Source of the DNA: Tipula vernalis
Taxonomy: Eukaryota; Arthropoda; Insecta; Diptera; Tipulidae
Reading direction: 5' to 3'
NCBI GenBank assembly: GCA_958295665.1
Contig: OY282558.1
Span: forward strand, 334,029,106 to 334,093,105
Length of the DNA stretch: 64,000 nucleotides
Shown here: in pieces, positions 35,446 to 48,580 of the stretch
How the letters are laid out: each line of letters starts with the position of its first letter
Position numbering within the stretch: the stretch's first letter is position 1
Position numbers and translations under genes: made by a program
Notes under the pieces: model-generated
Database searches by the model: none
Seen by the model: the letters and a program-made list of their open reading frames with translations, nothing else
Told to the model about the DNA's origin: nothing

Positions 35446-36137
35446 ATGTGCATATGGGCTAAGAGTAAAACACAGGATAGACGTAATGTGGACAGTCAGG
35501 CGGCAATCAGATCGCTGGAATCAGTCTCTTTGGCGTCACAGGTGGCGTTGAGTTGCCGCTCATCTCTTAATGAGATGAGTGAACCTTTCAACAATCAGTT
35601 AATTTGGGTCTCTGGTCACTCGGACGCCATGGTAAACTGCAGGGCGGATGAAGTTGCTAGACACGGTACGATTCCCCAGCTGCAACCGGAAAGGACATGC
35701 CTGGGGAGGCCTCTCACCGCACTAAAACTAACACTCAGAAAACAGGCGCTAGCCTCAGCAGAGGAAAAGTGGACTAACACCCTCAACTGTAGTGTAGCAA
35801 GACAAGTTTGGCCAAAGCTAGACTTGATGTGCGCTAGAACATTAATATCCCTACGTAGACATAAATTAAAAGCAGTCCTGCCTATTTGGAGAACAAGCAC
35901 GAATACTGGCATGGAGGCAAATGACTTCTGTAGAAGCTGGCATTGGCACTCAGAAGGCACAAACACTTGGGTAAGTTGAAGATGGACAACCTATCGGGTC
36001 TCGAAAACAGTAAATTGCGGGACGTTCTACCATACATAAATACCTCAAAATAGTTCCAGCAAGGGTAAAGAGGATATACCCTGTGGTATCATAATAGACC
36101 AAGTGTGTGTAAGCAGCCATCCCAACCTAACCTACAG
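35446..36137 (+). pseudogene. Non-LTR retrotransposon 3' fragment (RNase H region)
   Basis: The frame at 35446-35979 reads DSQAAIRSLESVSLAS and NQLIWVSGHSDAMVNCRADE, the RNase H motifs 'DS.AA...L' and 'W.PGH.G..GN..AD' of LOA/I-group non-LTR ORF2 proteins. Residues of the PGHSG loop are altered. Compared with the sister copy at 48581-50269 it lacks about 57 bases after DFCRSW, removing the Cys-His knuckle and shifting the frame. It keeps the DSQAAIRS block that the sister copy lost. The copy ends CCCAACCTAACCTAC, two units of the sister's tail repeat. 5'-truncated and dead. Confidence 0.85.
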
Positions 36138-38106
36138 TTATTTTGTATTTATGCTTCTTGGTCAATTTTCAAATGTGGTCTTTAAATTTCGTCAAGAGTC
36201 ACGATTTTAGTATAAACTTATCGATAATACTCTCCTTGTTAGGTAATACTCCCCGCTGCCTATTATAATTTGTGTTGAAAAAGCAAAAATAACTTACTTA
36301 AGTAACATAAGCCCAATCTTGAAAAGTTGAATCGAGTCTAATAATTAGGATATTTTAAGAAGCGTCAAAATTATATAATTTATAATTTTAATTTTTGGAA
36401 TTTCTATTTAACTATAGCAATACAAGTTTGTTGCCAATTAAAGCTTTACTTCGTAAAATATACTAAAATCAAATTCATACAAGAAACAATTCATTAACAA
36501 AGAACTATAATCATTAGAAGAATTACTTTTAGTTTTTGTTTCATTTTAAATATTACATTATGTACGTGTATGTATCAGTTTGCAACAGAAATCACATAAA
36601 GAAGGAATATTCATACATAAATAAGAAAACAAAAAAATAGAGACTGATATTTTTTGAAAGGTCATATTATACTTATACTCAGTACCACAGTCGCGAGACT
36701 ATAATTAAGCATTCAACGGTTAAAGAATTATAAAGTCGATTGCAATTCGATTCTATTGTTATTGGCAATACGGTATGATTCGGTTGAAAATTACAATTAA
36801 AATAAAATTTTGTAATTTGATTCGTTACGTCAAGTTCACAATTGAATAGAAAGTTAGTTAAATTGAAAGATGAATTTTATCGAAGGTTTTATGATGTTTC
36901 CGATACTTTGTTTAATTGTTTTTTAAATGTTATTGTAATGTATATGTACTATTCGCATACAAAAATGTTTTTATACACATTAAGTAAGTGTAGATTTAAA
37001 ATTTAACATTGAAATTTTATATTATTTTAATCCGAATGCATATTTTTTTAAAAGCAATAAAGATTATAAAATTGGAACATCAATATTGAACAAGACAATA
37101 AATTCATGATGAACTTCCAAAAATTTGAATAAGTACTTACTGAAACTTAGGAACTAAATGTAAAGTAGGTTAAACGTTTTTCAAACAATAAATAAATAAT
37201 TATGCTAGGGTAGCAAATACGATATATTTACAATACCGAATATGGTAATTAATGTAAATTTGTATTTTTACTCGTATTGTTCACTTACCGGTGTTATGTT
37301 GTATTTTTGTAGGAATTAAAAAAAAATATCATTGAATTATAGCATCTCTCGATTTTATGAAATATATGACTTACAAAAAAACATTCACAAAAAGAACACA
37401 CATATATGATTTGTTGCGTAAATGCAAATTATCATGTCCTCTTGGGTTTAATTCCATCTTTATTATATAGGAAATGATAATCAAAGAACTAAGATTTTTC
37501 TTTCAAACATAATTTTATCAATGTGAATATCATTATCATTGTAAACAGAGTGCTACATTACAGCCAAAAATAGACACAGACACTTTTATAAATATATATT
37601 TAAATTATTAGTTTGTTTTATGAATAAATTACACAATTTTTAACAGTTAAATAAAATAGTCTAAATAAAATCTAAAACTATAAGTTTTATAATTTGAAAT
37701 TGAATAGAAATGGGAGGTGAGTAACATAAATGAATAATTTATTATCAAAATGCGAAATGAAATTAATGAAAACAAACAAACTAAGAAAAAATTTTAAACA
37801 ATAGCATTTTTTATAGATTGTGTAAATTGATGGTGTCAATAATTTGACAGCAAAATACGATTATAAAACAACTGTTTTTTTGTTTAGTTTATTTATTTTC
37901 GATATTCGCTAATTAAACTATGTACTTACTTATATACTTTTTTTTCAATGTTAGTAATATTTCTTTGGTGAATCAATCTATTTCCTAGTATTTCAGATAT
38001 TGACTTTTAGAGATTTGTGTGTTACTACACACGTTAGGGAATAAAAAGCTTCAAAAATTGGCGTCGTTGAATGGAAAATACTTACAAGTATATACTTACT
38101 TAAAGG
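36138..38106. other. AT-rich intergenic DNA
   Basis: No gene, repeat array or inverted element recognised here. Confidence 0.5.
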
Positions 38107-38244
38107 ATTTTGCGTCCGAGGTGCAAATACATAGTACATAGTTACTTGTTCTACAAAGGAGCTTGAAAGAAATAAGTATCTGTCCTTGATATTTCTTTCA
38201 AAATTTGTACAAACACATTTCTATTTGCACCTCGAGCGCAAAAT
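38107..38244. repeat. Small inverted-repeat element, about 138 bp
   Basis: ATTTTGCGTCCGAGGTGCAA (38107) pairs with TTGCACCTCGAGCGCAAAAT (38225-38244) with two mismatches. An inner pair, GCTTGAAAGAAAT and ATTTCTTTCAAAAT, suggests an almost continuous stem. Probably a MITE. Confidence 0.65.
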
Positions 38245-38631
38245 TAATACGATACAACTTCTAAACATTTTGGGTAAGTACAACGGTAAATATAATAAAA
38301 ATTGAATTGGATTATTCATTTTATAACCAAAACAAAGTAAGAGGAAGAATTGCGGAAAATTTGTCGTGAGGAAATTATGATAGCTTACGACAAAAATACG
38401 CATCCAGATTTTAACTCTAAGTGGGTCGGTGAAACTAACAATTTGCATTTTATTTCTATATTTAATATCCTCCTAATAATGTCTCGACAAATGAATTTGT
38501 GGCTTTGAACTGATTCGATTGATTATATTCTTCAAAAACCACCCCAAATAGCTAGGTATTGTATGGAATAACGAGCCGTTTTAGTTAAAGTATAAAATAT
38601 CGTTCACATTTCTTACTTTCACCAATTCATA

Positions 38632-38777
38632 CCGCATCCATAATGAAATACTTTTTACTTTTGTCTTACAGGATTGTATGAATTTCCAACATAACGAACC
38701 AAAATTTTTGTTTGTTATGTTGGAAATTCATACAATACTGTAAAGGAAAAGTAAAAAGTATAACATTTGGGATGCGT
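38632..38777. repeat. Long near-perfect hairpin, arms about 65 bp
   Basis: Left-arm words TACTTTTTACTTTTG and ATTGTATGAATTTCCAACAT are mirrored by ATGTTGGAAATTCATACAAT and AAAAGTAAAAAGTA, with a loop of only about 20 bases (CCAAAATTTTTGTTTG region). Outer pairing extends to GCATCC / GGGATGCG. It may be a short palindromic MITE or a hairpin RNA source; expression cannot be judged. Confidence 0.75.
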
Positions 38778-40230
38778 TCTTAGTGCTAATTAAAGTATAC
38801 CTATAAGTCAGTGGTGTCCAAGCCAAACGAGAATTTTGACAAATTTTCAAAATGAATAAAGCACTAAAACTTCGATTAAAAAATAAAAGTCAACTGGACG
38901 GCACGGTAATTATTTATGTATCCACGGCCCCAGAATTTATAATTCTGGAATGAGTGTGAAGGCCATCGCAATAGTTATTTCAATTTGCTGCAATTTTAAT
39001 GGAAATTTTATTGCTCTATATTGAAAATTAGTGTTCAAAACTTCGCTTGGTCGGTCTTCTTCTTTCGATTGGTCTTCTTGCAGCTTTGCTCATTTCTAAT
39101 GTTAAGTATCTTAAACGCTAAATCTGATCTCGTTAATATCGTTATATAGCTTCCGAGAGTTATGGAGACAATAACAAACTTTAAGTAACCTAACCAATTT
39201 TCTTGAGAAATATGAATTAATTTCTGATAGCAAAATTCAAGTAATTGTGGATTAATAAATGTCGATTGCCGGTGTTTCCCAGCATTCTGTAATGTCACCA
39301 AATCTTTTTTTTTTAAATTTTTTATAACGATTTAATAAATGCCGCATGATTGTTGATTCTACTACTAACACATATTTTGACCTTAAGATTTCAGTTTTCT
39401 CATAGGTATATAAATAAAGTTAAAATTCATAGGTTGATAATCACAGTTTGTCAAATTAAAAAATAATAGTAGTTATGGTTTTGCCTGGAATTTCATTTAG
39501 GCTGTTTAATCTAAAGTGTTGGCCTAGGTTACATAAGTACTGAAAGCATTCAAATTTAACACCGATTCAACATTAGCGAAAGAAGTGGAGATTGGTAAAC
39601 TTAGTGACCAGGTGTGAAGTTGGCGTGCATTAAAGAGCAAACATATGCGGCCTTCTAGTTTGAAAAGAATTGAAGTAAATTTAGAATAAAATTTGGAGGT
39701 GAGTGGAATTGGCCTCAATTTATATAAACTAGAATTTAAGAGTTTGTGTAAACAGTTGGGTAAACGCAGCCAGATACAAGGTCTTTAAATATTATGTAAT
39801 AGGAAAGTCAAATTAAACCGGCAAGAATTTTATTTTGAATTGAAATTAATTAATAAATAAGTAAGTATCTCAATGTACATAAATATATAAGTACGTATGA
39901 CATAAATTTGATCAAAACTACTTATTTATATTATAAATGTTCAATTAATGCTACATTACACAATTAATGCGTTCAACACATTTTGCACATTTCAATACTT
40001 ATTATGTGTCATTCCATTTTTAATTTTATTTGCTATATATAACTAATCATTGTATAATTGACATAGATGTATTCTTACTGTTAATTATCTTTAATTGTGT
40101 ATAGTAAGTTAGCGTATTGAAATATTATAGTATTGCCATTTGGATATATAGTTTAATTGAATAAAATTAAGCTAGGTACTTAAGTGGTAGAATAAACTTT
40201 TTCATTACAGAAATCCTTTTTTCACGCCTA
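38778..40230. other. AT-rich intergenic DNA
   Basis: No recognisable gene. The minus-strand frames 39035-39301 and 39524-39718 carry no known domain. Confidence 0.45.
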
Positions 40231-42572
40231 TACTAATGTGTTTCATCGTCAAGTGGCCGGCCGTAAAATTATCGCAAAAACTCCTTTAAAATGGGGGTCT
40301 AGCTGTAAACCTTTGCAAGTTATTACGTTTTCAATTTTTTGAGTAATGTTGGTGACCCCTTTTCAATCATATCTCACAAGTTATGGGCTCGATTTTAATT
40401 CTGTTTGCGGGTTTTAAAAGCTTATGTGTCACTTTATTGGTTAATTTGCACACTTAGCCAGGGTTTTAAAAAAAATGTAACAAATTATGGGAAAATAACA
40501 TTTTTTTCACAACACCTTTACTTTTTAAAAAAAATGAACTGTAAGTCGAGAAAATAGTTATTTTCATCATTCATTTCATTATTACATAGTTATTTTATTA
40601 ATTATTATTAATCTTCAGCATAATACCTACAAATTTACAGAATACAGTTAATACTACCTAAATCTTAAAAATACCGCGCAAAAACTACCTAAAGAAAGTA
40701 GGGAAATTAAATAAAAATTACTTGAGGTTTAAATTAAAGTCAAAGAGTTATAAAATAATACTATTTTATTAATAAACAATAAAAACAATTTTTATTACAA
40801 ATTATTAAACATTTTTTTATTAAATGCCATGTTCGAAATGCCCTCTACCCTCTTGTAAACAAACAAAATCTCTCGTGATCACACTTGTTGTTGTTCGACG
40901 CAATTGTTTAGGGTTGCCTCTTATTTCTGCTGCAGCAGCGAAAATTCTTGCTGTCAATTGTTCGCGGGTTTCAATAGGCACGGCGTACACTTTTTGTTTC
41001 ATAAATCCCCAAAAATAACAATGTAGGGGTGTAAGATCAGGGGACTTTACCGATCGACCGTGGGTAATTTTCATTCAAATAATCACGTATTATCCTTGCA
41101 AAATGTGCTGGAATCCCATTTAATTGCAGCTGCATCCGTCTTCTCCTCAACAACGGCACTTCTTCCATGAGCAAAGGCAACGTGTTTTCTAAAAATTCTA
41201 AAAATATGTGTTGATCAAGCCTGTTTAGTAACACGTAAGGTCCGATTAGTTGACCGTGGACCATTCCGATAGTTGTCTCCCTTACGACATGTGGGTTTTC
41301 GACGTCCCAAACAAGGAGGTTTCTATGATTTGTTATACCCGCCCTGGTGAAAGTAGCTTCATCTATCTACAATGTTCTCCTTATAAAATTGACAACACTT
41401 CTTTACTGTGAAATTATCCAATAAGAAAAAACTGATCTGGCACGATGGTCCACATCTCCTAAATGTTGAGCATGACGGAAGTGATAAGGATGAAAGCCTT
41501 CCTTTTTAAGGATTCTCCATACAGTTGTCCTCTACATGCCTAGTCTTGTCGACAGGCGACTGATACTTGTCGTATGGTCAGCGCGTATTATCGCGATACT
41601 TCCTCTTCCACATATACGTTAACATTCAAACTGGACCCGTGTTGTTGTTGGAATAATCCTTGTTTGGTAAAACTTCGATATATTGCAATGAACGTCCTAT
41701 ATCCAAGTATTGGCTTGGCTGGATATCGACGCCTGAATTCTTCGACAGCAGCGCGTGCATTTCCATTACAAAAATCGTATACAAAATGCATATCGGCTAC
41801 ATGAGAAGGTCGCTGATCACGCAAACGTGTCATTGTAATGATTAAGCATTTACTTAACACAAACTGTCTTTTTAATTAACACACAAACTTAAAATTGTTA
41901 AGATATGATTTAAAAGATCAGGTTAAAAAGATTTGGTTAGATAACTTCACTATATCTGTGAGCGACCCTTTTTTCAGAAAACGGCTGCAAACGCCCTTTT
42001 TCCGACAAATTGCTGTTCGAATATTTGAGTTAGGTAGTAATAACGTTTTGTGAATTTGTAGATATTATGCTGTAGATTAATAATAATAAATAAAATAACT
42101 ATTTTAATGGGACATTTTCTCGACTTACAGTTCATTTTTTTAAAAAGTAGAGGTTTTTTTAAGTAAAAGAAATGTTATTTTCCCATAATTTGTAACATTT
42201 AAAAAAAAAACCTGGCTAATTGTGGAAATAAACCAATAAAGTGACTAATAAGCTTTCAAAAACCGCAAACAGAATTAAAATCGAGCCCATAACTTGGGAG
42301 ATATGATTGAAAAGCTGGCTAAGTGTGCAAATTAACCAATAAACTCATGAGCTTTCAAAAACCGCAAACAGAATTAAAGTCGAGCCCATAACTTGGGAAA
42401 TATGATTGAAAAGCGGTCACCAACATTACTTACTCAAAAAATTGGAAACGTAATACTTACTTAACTTGCAAAGTTTTACAGTTAGACCCCCCACTTTAAA
42501 GGATTTTTGCGATAATTTCATATAAATATTCCGAATTTTCCGGCCGGTCACTTGCCGACGAAACACATTGTA
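40231..42572 (-). mobile_element. Tc1/mariner-superfamily element with long TIRs, copy 2
   Basis: Inverse orientation to the copy at 26080. It begins TACTAATGTGTTTCATCGTC and ends CGACGAAACACATTGTA. Arms of more than 300 bp share GGCTCGATTTTAATTCTGTT, AACAAATTATGGGAAAA and AATGAACTGTAAGTCGAG with their complements. The right arm carries a tandem duplication of about 100 bp (42219-42320 and 42321-42416), each unit containing TTTCAAAAACCGCAAACAGA. Long terminal arms and TA ends are those of the family at copy 1. Confidence 0.85.
40820..41860 (-). pseudogene. Tc1/mariner-type transposase relic (DUF4817-like HTH), copy 2
   Basis: The minus strand reads HVADMHFVYDFCNGNARAAV and EEFRRRYPA (HTH), then EEVSR. 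Next comes a frame with a TAG just before IDEATFTRAGITNHRN (first catalytic Asp region), DVENPHV, and YVLLNRLDQHIFLEFLENTL. The second catalytic site reads MQLQLNGIPAHFA, with Asn for the Asp of copy 1, and the third reads SPDLTPLHCYFWGF, with His at the acidic position. The C-terminus (TARIFAAAAEIRGNPKQLRR) is well preserved. A stop, a frameshift and two lost catalytic residues make it inactive. Confidence 0.8.
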
Positions 42573-42862
42573 TACTTACAAAAAGTACTTAAGTCATATT
42601 TTTATTTAGAAGCGAGATGTGATAACAAATTTTACTCCAACAATGCATAGTACGTATAAGTATGCATTACAGTTATTAAAAAAATCACCCTTTGTAATAC
42701 TTCGCCTTTAATTGAGGAAAATAAATAACATTGATAATACTGATAAGAATTTTTTTATTTGCAGTTGTACATACTTAAGTATTATATATGGCTAATAGTT
42801 TTGATTAAAAACAGCAGAATGAATATACTTATTTTAAAAAAAAAATGTAAAAATTATACATA

Positions 42863-43581
42863 TTGGATGGTCTAAAAAGTTTCCGCCGTTTTTTAAGAAA
42901 ATTTCAAACCCACGCTTTTATGTTTTTTAAAACTTTATTAAACTAAATATGTACCATTTTGGTCGAGAATTTGTTGCTATTTTTCTGGTAAAACCGTTAT
43001 TTTTTCGTTACCTAATTACACGTTTCAAAAATGGTTCGATTTCGTTTCTTTTCAACAGTGATTCACAGATGGAAACTCGATTCATTAAATTTTTAAAATG
43101 ATTTAAAACTGTTTGAAAGTGAATGTTGGGTTCCTCAGCGATGTGAATATGTGATAGCTGCTTATATGCCTGTCTTGCTCTACTTTTTGCATGATTTCGT
43201 CGACTTTTCTGTAATTGATCGGCCAGAGCGAGTTGCATCTCTGACATCAAAATTTACAAAACGAAATCAGGCGAACCATTCACGGGCTCTTTCTGATAAG
43301 GTGTCTTCACCTTAAACTGAACAATTTTTTTTCTAGCATCCTACGTTGCCTTCTTCTCTTTTTAAAATATAATTTTAAAATGTATATCAATTCATCTTTA
43401 ATTTGACTCATTTTTAACACGGAATAACTTTTCACTGAATAGACAAATATCAATTTTTTTGCTATAATGATCTTTTAAAGGTCATCTTTACAATAACTTT
43501 CAAAAATGTCATGTCATCCTTCAAACACAAGAAATATATAACTTTATTGTCAAAACGGCGGAAAATTTTTAGACCATCCAA
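42863..43581 (-). mobile_element. Internally deleted mariner, mauritiana/mellifera-like
   Basis: Inverted ends TTGGATGGTCTAAAAAGTTT (then CCGCCGTTTT) and the complement ending at 43581 match over about 30 bp. The 80-codon minus-strand frame 43008-43250 ends FKNLMNRVSICESLLKRNEI then EPFLKRVIR, matching the mariner segment just before the first catalytic motif ('ICD.LLKRNE..PFLKR..TGDEKW'). Upstream minus-strand pieces fit the N-terminus. The frame jumps from there to 3' terminal sequence, so the whole D34D catalytic half is deleted. At 0.72 kb it is a non-autonomous derivative, different in family from the ACATGGGCTG mariners. Confidence 0.85.
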
Positions 43582-46500
43582 TTTATAACAACATTGAACT
43601 GGAAAATATTGTAAAGCGAGTTATTGATTAAATTATAAAAAAAAAATCAAATACAAATCGGATATTTTGTAATAAAATATGTCTATATCTAAATAAATTT
43701 AGTTTATAAACGATATCGAATAATCAGTAAGTATTTATGTATGTACATATATACTTACTTCCTTTAATAGAAAAAATTAACAGATTTCCTGTCGGATTGT
43801 GTAAATTTCATCTTACTGGATAAGTAAGTATACATAATTACATAAATCGAATTAGTTTAACGAAATATGTGCATATAAATAATTTTGCTTAGATCACAGC
43901 TTTTGGAAACGTTACTCTTTGAAAATGTACATCCTTTGTGTGAAATAGTGTGCCATTGTCCACTGTCAACTTGATGATTCATAATGAAATAATTTATTAT
44001 TATAATCTTAAAGTAATGGCCGCCTACTATTTTACTGTCATCCTTTTCAATAATTTTAAATGATCGTTTACTTACCTTGATTTAATGATTTATTATGACT
44101 TAAGTTTATAGAAGAACACAATGTCACAAAACTTATAAAGTTTGTCCTTAACACTTTCCATGGCCAATTAAATGTTCCTCCCCATAATTTATTTATAGAG
44201 TAACATCTAGATATTTTGAATTCGAATAGACGGAACCTTTATTCTTTTATAGTGAGATACGTAAGATAGTAAGTAAACAAAGAGACCTAGGAATTCCTTA
44301 GTTCAATTAAAGAATAGATTTATTTATTCAATAAAATAAAATTCAGCTCGAAATAGCAATATAATATTGCCAGTTAACCGTTAGAATGTTTACAACAACT
44401 CTCCATTACTTTGTTTACAAGTTGGACTAAGGTTCCGGTCGAGATTAGAAGTGTTAAAACTTTTGCTAGATTTAAAGTTTTATTGTTTGAATTTGTTAAG
44501 AATAAATTTTAATTTTTTGCATTCATTATGTATGTATATGTGCGGGATGGAAAAGCAATGCTTTATTCAGGATTGATAAATAAAATGAAACGAAATGAAA
44601 TTTATCTCCTAATTAATTCGGGTGTACTCAATTGGAAATCAAATTTAACAGTACTGTAACTGACCAAAACATAGTTTTTCAATTTTAAATTCTAAAATAC
44701 TTATGTAAACTAATTTCTCTGTTTTACAGAGTTAACATTCAAAAGTGGTCTTAAGATTGTATAGAACCCGACTAAAAACCTGCGATAAGAAAGCGGACGT
44801 ATCAATTTGTCCTTCCTTTAGAAGGAAAAAAAGAAAACAAATAATTTTTGTTTGATTATTTAATTGAATTCACGTTTCCATTGCTCATTTAACACCAGCA
44901 TCTTGCAAAATTTTAAAATTTATTCAGAATCAGCAGATCTTTAGTTTCATAAGTACCTAGTGTGGGGATTTCGTTCAATTTTTAATATTATTTCCATGCT
45001 ACTTTTTTATTATTAGATAAGACTTAAGCAAATGATGGTTTCTCAAACTAGGTAAAATTTTTACAGAAATACCTTGTTGTAACTAATTGAGGACTGAGGT
45101 TAATATTTAAGTTAAGTAATGCAAATGTAAATTCTTAAAACATTACCTGAAATATAATTGCCAAACCCGGTTCAATAAACTTTAATGTAAATCGAAAGAA
45201 AATAATGAGATAGATCTGCCTCGTGGAACCAAAATTAAGTCAGAATCAGAACACAGAATATCAGTAATTCGTTAAATATTACGAAGCCTTCAAAAGTTTT
45301 GAAAAATTGAAATATTCTTTCTGTGTTCTTATTCCGAAATTATAAAAAAAGATTGAACATACATAGCTATGTATTTTTATTTTATATAGTTATTGTAAAT
45401 TAATTTACTTAATTGATTGAAATCAATTCATGAAGAGAATGTCTAGGGACGACAGTAAGAATGACCAGTTTATCAATGGAAAGTAGAACATAAGACAAGA
45501 CGTTACATTTCATTGGAATTTTTTAAATAATCAAGCATGAAATAATGATGCATCATTATGGTATTATGCATGCATAAACGAGTAGCATACAACACATTAT
45601 ACCATATACTTATACATAATTTTCGCTCTTTTTTACTGTGTAATTGTAATTACTAAAGTTTTTCATATTTTTTGTGTGACGTACCTAAGAGACGAAAAGA
45701 AATGTCAAAATGGTAAACCAACAACATAAGAAACCGAAATTGTTGTATCATTTTATGTTTACTATACAAAGACTCTCAGTCTTAAAATTTATTAAGAAAT
45801 GACCATGTCCCTGAGAAAAATTTAATTATTTCAGCACTTTTATACCTTTTTACAAGTAAGTAGGAAGATTTTTTATAATTTTTTTGGAATTATAATTTTA
45901 GTAACTTTAAGTAAAACCCGTTTAAAACAGTGAAATGTAAATAATTTTAACATTACTTTGCCCTGCGGATACAAAGTGGTTGATAGATACATTTTGATTT
46001 ATAAAATATGCCACATCAATCATAAAGATGTATAATGACAATGGAATAAAGTTGATCTTGCTAAGCTATAGAATAAGTTTGAAACTATAAAAGTTTGTAA
46101 TGAATTTAAAAATTTAAGTGTATATAAAAGCTAGATAACTACAAACGTTCATACCTTTTAGCTGAGAAGACAATTTATTCCTATTTGTGTAATTAATCCA
46201 ATATTATTGCGATCCTTTTAAATACATGCTGTACTTTTATTTCTTTTATAAATAGATTTAACAATTTTTTTTCTTATAAATTAAAAACTTTACTTTCAAA
46301 AAACTATAAATTGCACTTAGATGAAACACAACAACACAAAAAAAAAACAACAAAAATTATACAGAGATATTATTTTTCTCCACATACAAAAAAAATATTT
46401 CAAAACACACACAATTTCTTTAGTAGCGTATACTTTTTTATAATTTTAATTGTACTACATTATTTTTATTTTATTTAATTACTACTTATTACTGCATTTA

Positions 46501-48252
46501 CTAATGATTATTTTTTTTATAGACGCACAAATTAATTTATATATTTTTTATAAGAAAGTTAAATAATCACAAGATTTTAATTTATAATAAACCGAGAGAA
46601 AAATCACACACAAAAACTAAAAATTAAATTCCCGTTTTGTCTGCAGAAAGGCGACGCAAGCGAGACTAACGAGTTTTATAAGTTTAGAAAGAGAAAATAC
46701 CATATTTTTCGGTTTGATGTATAACAGTGTTTTAATTGAGATGCTGAATTCCAGATGGGAGTAATGTTGTAGTATAACAGATTTACAATGCAGTTTTTAC
46801 ATTTTAGGTTAGCAATATTTTTTTTTGAAATATACGTTGTACTAAAATTTTACGTTACGTAGAAATTTAAGAATATTTTGTTTTTGGTTACTGTTGTGTT
46901 TCGAGGTAAAATCCAAATATTTTAGTATTTAGTATAAGTTTTTTTCCGGTTCCGGTAATAGATTTTCCAAAAATAAATAGTCATTAACGATTAATGTCGC
47001 ACCTAATCAAATCTGTTTAAAATTTGCATTTAGTAGACTAGAAGTTTGAGCAAATTACTTTGAAATCTAAAAATAATTGATGTAATCCAACGTGTCTGTA
47101 GAAAATAATGACGCGTACGCGTTTTTGTTATGTCTCGAGAGTACATTATAACAAATGGAATTTATGTAGTGAAATTATTTTATGAATGTAATTAGAAAAA
47201 CATGATACATTTTGATGTAAATCCTTATAAATTTCAATTTGTAATCAATAAAATATTTTATTATGTTTATTAAAGTAAATAAATGAATTATGTTATGTAC
47301 ACGTAAAGTGCATTCAATACATATGAATTCTCGAGGGGGGAAATTGCCAAATATATGTCAATACGTTAAAACTTAATAAAAGGGGTAAAAAATATTATAA
47401 ATGAGTTTTACTATACATATATTTGTTCTCATTAAATATAACAAGTTTTATTTTATTAAATCATAAATATTATAATATAGACTTAACTGTTTTTTCAATG
47501 AAATTTATACTTTGATTATTAGTAATCTTGAAACAATAACAAAGATTTGCAGTGCTTTTGTCTGTAAATGAGATTATTCGAGTTTTTTAAGGTTTTAGAG
47601 ATTATTTTTCATAATTCATTTTCGTAGCTTTAGGTTTCTTGCATGTGAATTGAGTTGCATGAAATTATAGATGATTGAAGTTTGTTTGAGATTTTTCCTG
47701 AAGCTACTTCAGGATTTTCTACCTACCTACATTATTCAAGATTCTACAGAGAGAATTCTATGTAGATGTCTTTAGTTTATCGAGATTATCTGAAATTATT
47801 ATAGAGTGATGTTTGGCGATTTGTGAAACGTTGCGTTGCGGATTTTGAACTGATTAGCGTTGAGATTATTTAGATTATTTGACATTTTTCGAAATTTTCT
47901 GGATTATCGAGATTTCCATGTTGCTTTCGAACTTTGTTTGGCGTTGATTTTCTGTACGTTGAAGTGCTTGCATGATGGTACAGTGGGCTATTCGTTATTC
48001 GAGATTTTAATATACCTCTCCTTTGGACAAATTAGAAATAAAGATATTAGCCAATGTAACGTTTTATTCAAGTGATGATGATTCTGTAAAATAGATATTA
48101 CCTAGGAGTCTTTCCTAAAGTGGCCCAGTTCCTCTCTGCTAAAGGATCCTTACCATATTTTAAATCAAAACACTTTTAGACTGTTTTTCAAACGAGACTT
48201 ATTTACTGACTTATTTGTGGAACCTAACTTATTCCATAAGATATTACATTAA
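43582..48252. other. AT-rich intergenic DNA
   Basis: No gene recognised over 4.7 kb. Positions 47540-48010 are enriched in GAGATTATT/CGAGATT words, giving a weak irregular repeat. Positions 48180-48235 are an uninterrupted copy of the sequence that flanks MITE copy C in inverse orientation (see findings). Confidence 0.5.
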
Positions 48253-48580
48253 AGTACTTTTCATACCAGGCACCTCGGCTTTGAGGTTCGTAAAGAAAAA
48301 ATTTGTATTTCGTTTTATAATTATATAAATTAGTTTTATTCGATTGATACCGTTTAATTTTATAGTAATAAATTCAATTTGTTGAAAAATAATTTATTCT
48401 TAAGTGATAATTAAAAAAATATATATATATATATATTGCAATGAAGTTATGTACAAAGCCAAGGCAATGCGTTCCACACTCGACTGCGAGATTTTGAAGT
48501 AGTACAAAGCCAAGTGCTTTCTCAACATAACCTACAAATCACACTTTTTGCCAAAATATTTCATACTTACTAAAAAATCT

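Noticed and set aside
35616..35966. 116-codon minus-strand frame
   Set aside because: Antisense to the RNase H fragment of the sister non-LTR copy.
47860..48075. 71-codon plus-strand frame
   Set aside because: It lies in the GAGATT-rich irregular repeat, with no domain or splice context.
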